NCBI GenBank assembly: GCA_028679935.1
Contig: JAJRAL010000213.1
Span: 1 to 11,970 of the forward strand
Direction of reading: 5' to 3'
From: Methanomassiliicoccales archaeon
Lineage (GTDB): Archaea; Thermoplasmatota; Thermoplasmata; Methanomassiliicoccales; UBA472
DNA: 11,970 bases
In this document: positions 1 through 6,809 of the stretch, in pieces
How the letters are laid out: each line of letters starts with the position of its first letter
Position numbering within the stretch: the first letter of the stretch is position 1
The notes under the pieces: generated by a model
What the model saw: only the letters and a program-made list of their open reading frames with translations
What the model was told of the DNA's origin: nothing
Database searches by the model: none
Program-made: the position numbers and the translations under genes

Positions 1-22
1 ACGATAGTTGAAGGTTGCGCAT
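1..22 (-). CDS. possible start of the next operon gene (5' fragment only)
   Basis: An ATG lies 2 nt after the asd stop codon and opens a frame that reads MRNLQLS before the window ends. The spacing matches the tight junctions elsewhere in this operon, which is the only support. I see no clear Shine-Dalgarno sequence before it, and seven codons are too few to name a product. It may equally be chance. Confidence 0.25.
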
Positions 23-24
23 CT

Positions 25-1089
25 TCATCTGAGGACGCCCTTCGCCATGGCGAGCTCCGCGTTGAGCACCGAACCGCCAGCGCCCCCACGGATGGTGTTA
101 TGGGAGATAAGGAACATCTTGAGGTACTTATCCTTCTTCCGCAGGCGACCGACGGTCACGCTCATCCCTCTGGCCCTGGCCGGTTGACCTGCGTTCAGGT
201 CCCAGAGGGGCTGCGGCCTGTCCAGCTCCTCGCGCACGATGATCGGCTCGAGCGGCGCGGTGGGCAGCTTCAGCCTCTGCGGTTCAGGTCGGAAGGCGCG
301 CATCGTCGCCATCGCCTCTTCGCACGTGCAGTCCTTGCCAGTGAGGATGACCGCCGACTCGAGATGACCGTCGTGGACCGGCACGCGGGCGCAGTTCGCC
401 AGCATGCCGAACGAGGCGTACTTGAGCTTCGTGCCCTTGATGGTGCCGAGCATCTTGTGCAGCTCCTCCTCCATCTTCTCCTCCTCGTTCTTGATGTAGG
501 GAATGACATTGCCGATGATGTCCAGTGAAGGCACTCCCGGATAGCCCGCGCCGGAGACCGCTTGGTATGTCGACACGATCACCTGCTGAAGCCCGTAGGC
601 GTCCTGAAGAGCCTTCGCCGGCACGGCGAGCCCGGTCGTGGAGCAGTTCGCGTTCGTCACGATGAACCCGCCGTTCTTGTAGGTCTGCTGGGCCTTGATC
701 ATCGCGAGGTGTTCCGAGTTGACCTCCGGGATGAGGAGCGGCACGTCCGGGTCCATGCGGTGCGAGCCCGCGTTCGAGAACACGGCGACGCCGGCGTTTG
801 CCAGATCGGTCTCGTAGTCCTTCGCTATCTCCGACGGAAGGCCGGAGAAGGCGACGCGGCACGACTTCGCGATCTTCTTGATGTCGATCTGCTCGACCTT
901 GCGTTCGAGGGTTTCAGCCATGAAGCCGTAGTCCTTGACCTTGACGACCTCGCTCAACCTCTTGCCGTCGGAGCGCTCCGAGGCGTACAGGCCCTGGATA
1001 TCGAACCAGGGGTGATCCTCGAGCAGCTGGACGAACCTCTGTCCTATCATTCCGGTGGCGCCGAGCACGGCGATCTGCGTCTTCTTCAT
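25..1089 (-). CDS. asd: aspartate-semialdehyde dehydrogenase
   Basis: This cytosolic enzyme reduces L-4-aspartyl phosphate to L-aspartate 4-semialdehyde with NADPH. The 354-residue protein matches the archaeal/fungal type in length and motifs. It has an N-terminal Rossmann motif GATGMIGQRF (10-19), the catalytic cysteine in NANCSTT (Cys149), a VSGAGYPGVPS segment near 178-188 and the active-site histidine in VHDGH (His242). The C-terminal SHNTIRGGAGGSVLNAE (329-345) is also typical. The frame stays open 65 codons upstream inside tyrA, but homology begins at this ATG. A GGAGGG Shine-Dalgarno lies 5 nt before it, and the ATG overlaps the tyrA stop as ATGA. It is the last complete gene of the aromatic operon. 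Its product is both the entry to Lys/Thr/Met synthesis and a substrate of ADH synthase, the first gene of the operon. Confidence 0.96.
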   Translation of the reverse strand: MKKTQIAVLGATGMIGQRFVQLLEDHPWFDIQGLYASERSDGKRLSEVVKVKDYGFMAETLERKVEQIDIKKIAKSCRVAFSGLPSEIAKDYETDLANAGVAVFSNAGSHRMDPDVPLLIPEVNSEHLAMIKAQQTYKNGGFIVTNANCSTTGLAVPAKALQDAYGLQQVIVSTYQAVSGAGYPGVPSLDIIGNVIPYIKNEEEKMEEELHKMLGTIKGTKLKYASFGMLANCARVPVHDGHLESAVILTGKDCTCEEAMATMRAFRPEPQRLKLPTAPLEPIIVREELDRPQPLWDLNAGQPARARGMSVTVGRLRKKDKYLKMFLISHNTIRGGAGGSVLNAELAMAKGVLR

Positions 1090-2174
1090 TCGATCCCTCC
1101 GAAGTATTTGTGTCCCGCTTCCATCATTTCCACGAAGCGCTCCCCGCCCGGCTCTGTCGCGGCCTTGCGGACCTCCTCGACCGATTCGACGAGCAGGTCG
1201 AGCACCTCCTGGGTGTGCGGGTTCACATGCTGTATCTCGTAGTAGAGCTCTGGGTTCTCCGCCGCGACGCCCTTGGCAGCGCACTCCTGCTTGTCGAACG
1301 TCGTGGAGGCGTAGGACTTGAGCTCCGCATAGTCGTGACCGCTCTTCACCAGCGCGTTGAAGAACGCGATGTTGATGGCGTGGCTCACGCCGAGGACATA
1401 GGCGATGAGCTCGTCGTGCTCCTCGACCTTGACCACCCTGACGTTCAGGCCGACGCCGTCGAACAGCTCCTTCGCCATCCTCGTGCCCTCCTCCGAGCCG
1501 CAGTCGCAGACGATCACATTCTTGTCCAGTATGATGCGGGTCTCGGGTCCGAACATCGGGTGGACGCTGCTGACCTTGACCTTCTTCGCCGCTGCCTTCT
1601 TCAGCATCGGGATCATCGGTTCCTTGACCGAGCTGACGTCGAACACGAGCCCCTTCGGCTTCATCACCAGAACCCTCTCCAGCAGCTCCGGTGTCCGGCC
1701 GATCGGCGTCGCCAGGACTATCACGTCTGCCCCGGTGATCGCCCGTTTCAGGTCGTTCTCGAACGGGAACCTCGTGCTCGAGACGATGTCGTGGACCATG
1801 ACCTTATGGCCGCGCTCGGCGAAGAACCGGCTGAGCCAGCTCCCCATCTTCCCCGAGCCGCCGACTATGGTGATCCTCTTCGGCTCCTTCGCCTTGGGGA
1901 TGCGCATCTGAGCGTCGACGGACTCGCGTATCAGGAGCCTGGCTATCTGCGCCGCCGCTTCCTCCGAGATGCCCGAGTCCTTCGCCCGCGAGGCGTACCT
2001 GGCGACGACCTGGTCCTCCACGCGCGTGTTGCGGACCGGCGCCGCGCGCCCGGCCTTGTACACGCCCATCCGGTTCGCCAGGCGCATTCTCTGGCCTATC
2101 AGGTCCAGGATCTGGTTGTCTACTTCCTCGATGTGCCACCTCATCGCGTCCACGCTATCTGGCAATGAAACCAC
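1086..2174 (-). CDS. tyrA: fused chorismate mutase / prephenate dehydrogenase
   Basis: The 362-residue protein should convert chorismate to prephenate and then oxidise prephenate to 4-hydroxyphenylpyruvate, the tyrosine branch. Residues about 8-92 are an AroQ-type mutase (RWHIEEVD at 12-19, Lys40, Arg51, terminal Gln89). Residues about 99-362 are the dehydrogenase. They include the NAD motif GGSGKMG (105-111), an acidic residue after the second strand (Asp129) that suggests NAD rather than NADP, HPMFGP with catalytic His205, and EEHDELIA near 251-258. The domain order equals E. coli TyrA, but the C-terminal sequence around IQHVNPHT (314-321) looks archaeal. The start taken is a GTG inside the end of aroC (20-nt overlap). 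The ATG at 2144 is an alternative but would cut into the first mutase helix. The usual Glu beside Arg51 is Val here. Confidence 0.93.
   Translation of the reverse strand: MVSLPDSVDAMRWHIEEVDNQILDLIGQRMRLANRMGVYKAGRAAPVRNTRVEDQVVARYASRAKDSGISEEAAAQIARLLIRESVDAQMRIPKAKEPKRITIVGGSGKMGSWLSRFFAERGHKVMVHDIVSSTRFPFENDLKRAITGADVIVLATPIGRTPELLERVLVMKPKGLVFDVSSVKEPMIPMLKKAAAKKVKVSSVHPMFGPETRIILDKNVIVCDCGSEEGTRMAKELFDGVGLNVRVVKVEEHDELIAYVLGVSHAINIAFFNALVKSGHDYAELKSYASTTFDKQECAAKGVAAENPELYYEIQHVNPHTQEVLDLLVESVEEVRKAATEPGGERFVEMMEAGHKYFGGIE
1095..1100 (-). promoter_or_regulatory. Shine-Dalgarno of asd
   Basis: The sequence GGAGGG lies 5 nt upstream of the asd ATG, within the last codons of tyrA. It is the best-placed ribosome binding site in the operon and decides the asd start against the long upstream open frame. 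Confidence 0.7.
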
Positions 2175-3234
2175 CTCTCAAGCAGAGATCTGCGAGCACG
2201 AGCGCCGCCGCCGCCTCGACGACCACGACCGCCCGGGGGACGATGCACGGGTCGTGCCGCCCCTCGATTACCAGGGTCGTGTTCTCCTTCTTGGCTAGGT
2301 CGACGCTGCGCTGCTCCTTCGATATCGACGCCGTCGGTTTAAAGGCCACTCTGAGATCGAGCGGCATGCCGTTCGAGAGCCCGCCGAGGATCCCGCCGGC
2401 ATTGTTGGTGACCGTTACTACCCTACCTTCCTTGATTTCGAACTGATCGTTGTTCTGCGATCCCCTCATTGTTGAGGAGCGGAACCCGGCGCCGAACTCG
2501 ACGCCTTTCACTCCAGGTATGGAGAGCATCATCTTTGCGAGGTCTCCGTCAAGCGTGTCGAAGAACGGTTCGCCGATCCCGACAGGCAGTCCGACGGCGA
2601 GGCATCTGACAACGCCGCCGACGCTATCTCCGTCTGCCTTGGCCTTGAGTATCTCCTTCTCCATCAAGGCGGCTGCCTTCGGCCCGGCGGCCCTGGTCGA
2701 GAACTTCCACGGGACCTGTCTGGTCGTTTCGAAATCGTGCTCCTCCGTGTCCGCGACCGCGCCGATGCTCTGCGAGTACGCGGCGACCCGGATGCCCTTC
2801 ATCTCGAGCATCGCGATCGCTACCGCTCCCGCGGCGACGATAGGCGCGGTCATCCGGCCGGAGAACTGCCCTCCTCCTCGGATGTCGTGCGCCTCGCCGT
2901 ACTTGACCATCGCCGGGTAGTCGGCATGGCCCGGTCTTGGCACGGTCTTGAACTTCTCGTACTTCGATGAGTCGGTGTCCTTGTTCGGGATGAACAGCTG
3001 CACTGGCCCTCCGCTCGTGACCCCGTCCACTATGCCGGACTGGATCTGCACCGTGTCCTCCTCGGTCCGCGCGGTCCCGATGCCCTTCGCTGGCTTGCGC
3101 AGGTCGACGAGGGCCTGGATCTGCCCCTGGCTGACCTTGAGGCCGGATGGCACCCCGTCAAGGACGCACCCGACGCCGGGTCCGTGACTGGTACCGAAGA
3201 GAGTGAACCTGAGCGACACACCGATCGAGTTCAT
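2155..3234 (-). CDS. aroC: chorismate synthase
   Basis: This FMN-dependent enzyme converts 5-enolpyruvylshikimate 3-phosphate to chorismate, the common precursor of Phe, Tyr, Trp and folates. At 359 residues it has the usual family length. The family signatures are visible: GTSHGPGVG (14-22), RPGHADYP (100-107), GGGQFSGRMTAP (120-131), a RGSQNND segment, TNNAGGILGG followed by SNGMP, and RHDPCIVPR near the C terminus. In the 120-131 motif Gln replaces the Arg of the E. coli GGGRSSARET form, and the FSGRxTAP pattern resembles a variant I recall from many Clostridia. The ATG overlaps the aroA stop as ATGA, and GAGGTG (3246-3251) lies 11 nt upstream. The gene's own end overlaps tyrA by 20 nt, so translation of the two is probably coupled. 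Confidence 0.96.
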   Translation of the reverse strand: MNSIGVSLRFTLFGTSHGPGVGCVLDGVPSGLKVSQGQIQALVDLRKPAKGIGTARTEEDTVQIQSGIVDGVTSGGPVQLFIPNKDTDSSKYEKFKTVPRPGHADYPAMVKYGEAHDIRGGGQFSGRMTAPIVAAGAVAIAMLEMKGIRVAAYSQSIGAVADTEEHDFETTRQVPWKFSTRAAGPKAAALMEKEILKAKADGDSVGGVVRCLAVGLPVGIGEPFFDTLDGDLAKMMLSIPGVKGVEFGAGFRSSTMRGSQNNDQFEIKEGRVVTVTNNAGGILGGLSNGMPLDLRVAFKPTASISKEQRSVDLAKKENTTLVIEGRHDPCIVPRAVVVVEAAAALVLADLCLRGGFIAR

Positions 3235-4499
3235 GGCAGCAGCTCCACCTCGCCCCCGAGGGCCTTGATGTCGTCGAGGAACTTTGGATATGAGACGTAG
3301 TAGCTCTCGCCGTGGCTGATGGTCGTGGTACCCTTTGCGATCAGGCCGGCGACCGCTCCGGCCATGAGGATGCGATGGTCGCCGAGCGAGTCGATTTCGG
3401 CCCCATGGAGCTCGACCGGCCCCTTGATCAGGCAGCCGTCGCGCTTCTCCTCGATGTCCGCCCCCATCGCCTTGAGGAAGTCGGTCGTCGAGGCGATCCT
3501 ATCGCTTTCCTTGTGGCGCACGTGCTCCGCGTTCTTGATGACCGTGAGGCCTTTCGCCTGGGTCGCGAGAACCGAGACGATTGGGAAGAGGTCCGGCGCG
3601 TCCGAGAGGTCTACCTCCGTCGCTCGGAGATCACCGGGCAGCGCTCTGACGCTCGAAGCCCCCCTCTTGACCCCGGCCCCGAAGTCTTCGAGGATGTGAA
3701 GGATGATCTTGTCGCCCTGCCTGTCATCGGGATCGAGCCCGCTGACGACCACGCCGTCGCCGAGCGCTCCGGCCACGAGCAGGAACGAGGCCGACGAGTA
3801 GTCGCCTGGTACCTTGTAGCTCGTTGACTTGTATCTCTGCCTTCCGGGAACGTGGAACCCTTCATCGGTCATCTCGACCTCCGCGCCGAACTCGCGCATC
3901 ATCCCCATCGTGATCTCGACATATGGTCTGGATTTGAGGGGAGCGGTGAGCACGACGTCGGTATCGACGTCCTTCGGAGGCGAGCTGATCAAGAGCGATG
4001 AGATGAACTGCGAGCTGACATCCCCGCGGATGTGCGTCTCTCCTCCTCTATTGGGTCCGCGCACGATGAGCGGAGCGAGCCCGATCCCTCTGGTCGAGGT
4101 GCACTCCACGCCCATCTCCCTGAGCGCGTCGATGAGCGGCTGCATCGGTCTCCTCCGGATCGATTCGTCGCCGGTGAGCACGGTCTGACAAGGGAGAAGC
4201 GATGCGACGCCCGCCATGATCCTTATCGTCGTCCCGGAGTTCTCCGCGTCGATTACGTCGTCAGGGCAGGTCAGCCTGCCGCCGTCCACCGTCACAGTAT
4301 CGCCGCTGACCGACGTCCTTGCGCCGAAGTGCCGGATCGCCCGGTGCGTCGCTTCCGTGTCGCCGCTGAGCAGCACGTTCCTGATCGTCGACCTCCCGTC
4401 CCCCAGCAATCCGAGGACGAGCGCTCGGTGCGAATAGCTCTTCGACGGCGACGACTTTACCGTCCCGGTGATGGTGGATGGCAAGACCTTGAGCTTCAT
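3231..4499 (-). CDS. aroA: 3-phosphoshikimate 1-carboxyvinyltransferase (EPSP synthase)
   Basis: The enzyme transfers the enolpyruvyl group of PEP to shikimate 3-phosphate. The 422-residue protein shows the expected landmarks: PSKSYSHR (18-25, Lys20), NSGTTIR (87-93), RRRPMQPL (115-122), SSQF (162-165), PGDYSSASF (231-239), the catalytic aspartate in SDAPDLFP (Asp303 by motif), RHKESDR (328-334) and GDHR (373-376). The residue after Arg93 is Ile94 where E. coli has Pro101. An open frame extends 31 codons upstream into the shikimate kinase gene, but homology starts at MKLKVLP. A GGGGAGG Shine-Dalgarno lies 9 nt before this ATG. The gene begins 4 nt after the kinase stop and ends in an ATGA overlap with aroC. 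Confidence 0.97.
   Translation of the reverse strand: MKLKVLPSTITGTVKSSPSKSYSHRALVLGLLGDGRSTIRNVLLSGDTEATHRAIRHFGARTSVSGDTVTVDGGRLTCPDDVIDAENSGTTIRIMAGVASLLPCQTVLTGDESIRRRPMQPLIDALREMGVECTSTRGIGLAPLIVRGPNRGGETHIRGDVSSQFISSLLISSPPKDVDTDVVLTAPLKSRPYVEITMGMMREFGAEVEMTDEGFHVPGRQRYKSTSYKVPGDYSSASFLLVAGALGDGVVVSGLDPDDRQGDKIILHILEDFGAGVKRGASSVRALPGDLRATEVDLSDAPDLFPIVSVLATQAKGLTVIKNAEHVRHKESDRIASTTDFLKAMGADIEEKRDGCLIKGPVELHGAEIDSLGDHRILMAGAVAGLIAKGTTTISHGESYYVSYPKFLDDIKALGGEVELLP
3246..3251 (-). promoter_or_regulatory. Shine-Dalgarno of aroC
   Basis: GAGGTG lies within the last aroA codons, 11 nt upstream of the aroC ATG. The spacing is a little long, but the match to the archaeal GGAGGTGA pattern is good. 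Together with the ATGA overlap it supports this start. Confidence 0.5.
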
Positions 4500-4503
4500 T
4501 CTG

Positions 4504-5334
4504 TCAGTCCTCCCCGTTGTAGATATCGGCCACGATGAAATCCTTTCCGCCGAGCGACTCCCTGACTGCCTTGAGCCTGCGCTCCTTGACAAGAATAACC
4601 GTCGCCGGTCCGGTACCTGAGAGTCCCGCCGCGGTTGCCCCCTGGAGCATCGCGTCGACGGTCATCGCGGGGTCGAGCGACAGCGCCGCCGAGTAGGCGA
4701 GGGAATTGATCAGCATGGCCTCTTGCCACTTGCCGACCAGCACCTTCTGGTAGGCGACGTCTATGACGCTCGCCAGCCCCCTCATCCGGTCGAGCGGGAG
4801 CCCCTTCTTCCTGATCTGCCTGGACGGAACGTGAATCAGGGCGACCAGGTCCTCCGGCATCGACTGTCGCTTGACTATCATGTTGCTCTTGTTGTCGGTG
4901 ATGACGAGCCCGCCCAGCATCGAGGCGCAGGCGTCGTCGAACGCCCCTGTCACGGAGACACCCGCCTCGATCGCGCACTTCACGCCGAGCCTGACCGCCT
5001 CTATCTGGTCGAGCTCCTCGCCTACCGCCCCCAGCGTGGCGAGCACGATGGCGTTCGCCGCGGCGCTGCTGCTCTTCAGGCCCTTCGAGACCGGGATGTT
5101 CGACGAGGTCGTGACCTTCGCTCCGTATCCCTCATCCGGGGCGTAGGCGTCGATCACCGCCTTCGCGCAGAGTCGCGCGAGCGCATCATCCTCGTCCTTC
5201 AGTCCTTCCATCCGGGCCTCGATCCTGCCTGAACGGTCGAGCTCAACGGCCGCTCTCGTCTCCAGGCCGATGCCGAACGCCGCCCCCTTCCCGGTGGCGA
5301 TGGCGTTGATCACCGTGCCCGCGCCGTGCACCAA
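4504..5334 (-). CDS. aroK: archaeal shikimate kinase (GHMP kinase family)
   Basis: This protein should phosphorylate shikimate at the 3-hydroxyl with ATP. It belongs to the GHMP superfamily, like the Methanocaldococcus enzyme, and not to the bacterial P-loop AroK/AroL family. Counting from the TTG start (276 residues), the N terminus carries GAGTVINAIATGKGAAFG (4-21), then the GHMP phosphate-binding motif GLKSSSAA (85-92), VTGAFDDACAS in the middle and the C-terminal GLSGTGPA (237-244). The start is uncertain. Family members usually begin about five residues earlier, exactly at a CTG (5349) that overlaps the aroDE stop as CTGA. TTG (5334) and GTG (5331) are the nearest conventional starts, and AGAGG lies 7 nt before the TTG. 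An ATG at 5397 would add 21 residues unlike the family. aroA follows after 4 nt. Confidence 0.93.
   Translation of the reverse strand: MVHGAGTVINAIATGKGAAFGIGLETRAAVELDRSGRIEARMEGLKDEDDALARLCAKAVIDAYAPDEGYGAKVTTSSNIPVSKGLKSSSAAANAIVLATLGAVGEELDQIEAVRLGVKCAIEAGVSVTGAFDDACASMLGGLVITDNKSNMIVKRQSMPEDLVALIHVPSRQIRKKGLPLDRMRGLASVIDVAYQKVLVGKWQEAMLINSLAYSAALSLDPAMTVDAMLQGATAAGLSGTGPATVILVKERRLKAVRESLGGKDFIVADIYNGED
4509..4515 (-). promoter_or_regulatory. Shine-Dalgarno of aroA
   Basis: GGGGAGG lies at the very end of the shikimate kinase gene, 9 nt before the aroA ATG. It decides the aroA start against the longer upstream frame. Confidence 0.6.
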
Positions 5335-5345
5335 TGCCTCGCCTC

Positions 5346-6809
5346 TCAGGTCAGCGACCCCCTGAGCGCCTCCTTCATCACGTCGGTGGGCGGCCACCCG
5401 CCGGTCCAGAGCTCGAACGCCTTGGCCGCCTGGAACACCAGCATGTCCTCTCCGTTCCTAGTCACCGCGCCCTTCTTCTCGGCCTCGGCCAGGAACTTTG
5501 TCCTCGGTGGATTGTAGACGACATCCATGACGAACTGCCCTTCGCGGAACACTTCCGGCGCGATCGGCATCTCGTCGGGGAATCCGACCATGCCGAGAGG
5601 CGTGCAGTTGATGACGATGTCGTATTCGCCCTTCGGGGCGTCCCTCAGCGGGACCGCTTCGCCTCCTAGCTCCTCCGCCAGGCGTTTCGCTTTGCCGGCG
5701 GTGCGATTCGTGATTGTCACGTCTGCGCCGATTCCCTTCAGGGCCGAGGCGCAGGCTCTTGCCGCCCCTCCGGCGCCAATCAGCAGCGCCTTCTTACCCC
5801 TGACCTCGACGCCGGCCAGTTCGATCGTCTTCTCGACTCCGAAGGCGTCGGTGTTCGTGCCCCTGAGCATCCCGTCCTCGACGACCACCGTGTTCACCGC
5901 CTTCACCCTCTCCGCGACGGCGTCGAGGGAATCGAGCAGAGGCATGATCTCCTCCTTGTATGGAATTGTGACGTTGAACCCACGCAGACCGTAGGCCAGG
6001 GCGATCGGCTTGAGCTTGTTCAGCTCGTCCTTCCTCGTCTCGAACTTGAAGTAGCGGCCAGGCAGGCCGAGCGCTTCGAAGGCTGCGTTGTGCATCGCAG
6101 CCGAACGGGAGTGTCTGAGCGAGCCTCCGACGACTCCGGTGATCGTTCCGCCACCTCTGCCCAATCGCATCATCGTCGCCAGGTCGAGCTGTCCCGGTGC
6201 CGCTTCCTTCCCCTTCTCGAGGCAGGCGTACGAGAACTCGGATCCAAGGCGGTCGGCGCAGACCCGGGTGATCTCCCCGGCCGCGCCCATGCCGACTATG
6301 ACATGGCTGCCCTTGGTCGCCGAGAGGCTCTTCGCCGCCTCGGCTAGGACAAGTAGGTCGGTCACCGTGTTCACCTTGTACGCCGCCTTCGCCACGTCCG
6401 CCCATTCGGACTCCCGGGTGAGCGTCGCCACGATTTCCCGCGACGGCGGCGTCGATTCGTAATCGTGATGCGAAGCGATGATGCGGGAACGGGGGAAGAC
6501 CTTCCTGGCCTCCCGCAGCAGGACGGAACCGTCCTCGAGGTCGATCAGACCGAAGCCGTGCTCCGCCGCCATGCGTAGGAACGCCCGCCGCGTCTGCTCG
6601 TTGCCCGTGTATCCGCCTCCCTGCAGTGCCGGCCTCAGAGTGGCAATCATCTCGATGCCAATGTCGTCAAATCCCCTCAGATCTGAAGGCGGCGAGGACA
6701 TCATGTCGAACCGCACCTCGACGAGGTCGGCACCTTGATCCTTCGCCCGCTTCGCGGCCGATAGCGCCGCGGCGAGCGAAGGCTCGATGATTGAAACGCA
6801 AGTCCTCAT
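5346..6809 (-). CDS. aroDE: fused type I 3-dehydroquinate dehydratase / shikimate dehydrogenase
   Basis: One 487-residue chain should dehydrate 3-dehydroquinate and reduce 3-dehydroshikimate to shikimate. Residues about 1-216 are type I AroD: EVRFD (Glu31, Arg33), the catalytic histidine in SHHDY (His115), the Schiff-base lysine in ADVAK (Lys141), Arg182 in GEITRV, and APGQ (204-207). Residues about 224-487 are AroE: GGSLRHSRSAAMHN (228-241), VTIPYK with catalytic Lys285, GTNTDAFG with Asp321, the dinucleotide motif GAGGAA (345-350), NRT (368-370, pointing to NADPH), INCTPLGM, and GEDMLVFQAAKAF near the end. The two halves join almost without a linker. In the shikimate-binding SxSP motif the proline is Ala237. 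The ATG overlaps the upstream gene's stop as ATGA; the frame is open far upstream, but that stretch is a shadow of the dehydroquinate synthase gene. Confidence 0.95.
   Translation of the reverse strand: MRTCVSIIEPSLAAALSAAKRAKDQGADLVEVRFDMMSSPPSDLRGFDDIGIEMIATLRPALQGGGYTGNEQTRRAFLRMAAEHGFGLIDLEDGSVLLREARKVFPRSRIIASHHDYESTPPSREIVATLTRESEWADVAKAAYKVNTVTDLLVLAEAAKSLSATKGSHVIVGMGAAGEITRVCADRLGSEFSYACLEKGKEAAPGQLDLATMMRLGRGGGTITGVVGGSLRHSRSAAMHNAAFEALGLPGRYFKFETRKDELNKLKPIALAYGLRGFNVTIPYKEEIMPLLDSLDAVAERVKAVNTVVVEDGMLRGTNTDAFGVEKTIELAGVEVRGKKALLIGAGGAARACASALKGIGADVTITNRTAGKAKRLAEELGGEAVPLRDAPKGEYDIVINCTPLGMVGFPDEMPIAPEVFREGQFVMDVVYNPPRTKFLAEAEKKGAVTRNGEDMLVFQAAKAFELWTGGWPPTDVMKEALRGSLT

Noticed and set aside
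1090..1284. N-terminal extension of 65 residues on asd
   Set aside because: It lies inside tyrA, is Arg/Gly-rich, and a strong GGAGGG site precedes the internal ATG where family homology starts.
1110..2168. Plus-strand open frame of about 350 codons opposite tyrA
   Set aside because: It lies wholly antisense to a gene with clear catalytic motifs, and its translation is rich in Arg, His, Asp and Leu without recognisable domains. It is a shadow frame typical of GC-rich DNA.
4500..4592. N-terminal extension of 31 residues on aroA
   Set aside because: It lies inside the end of the shikimate kinase gene and does not resemble EPSP synthases; a GGGGAGG site supports the start at 4499.
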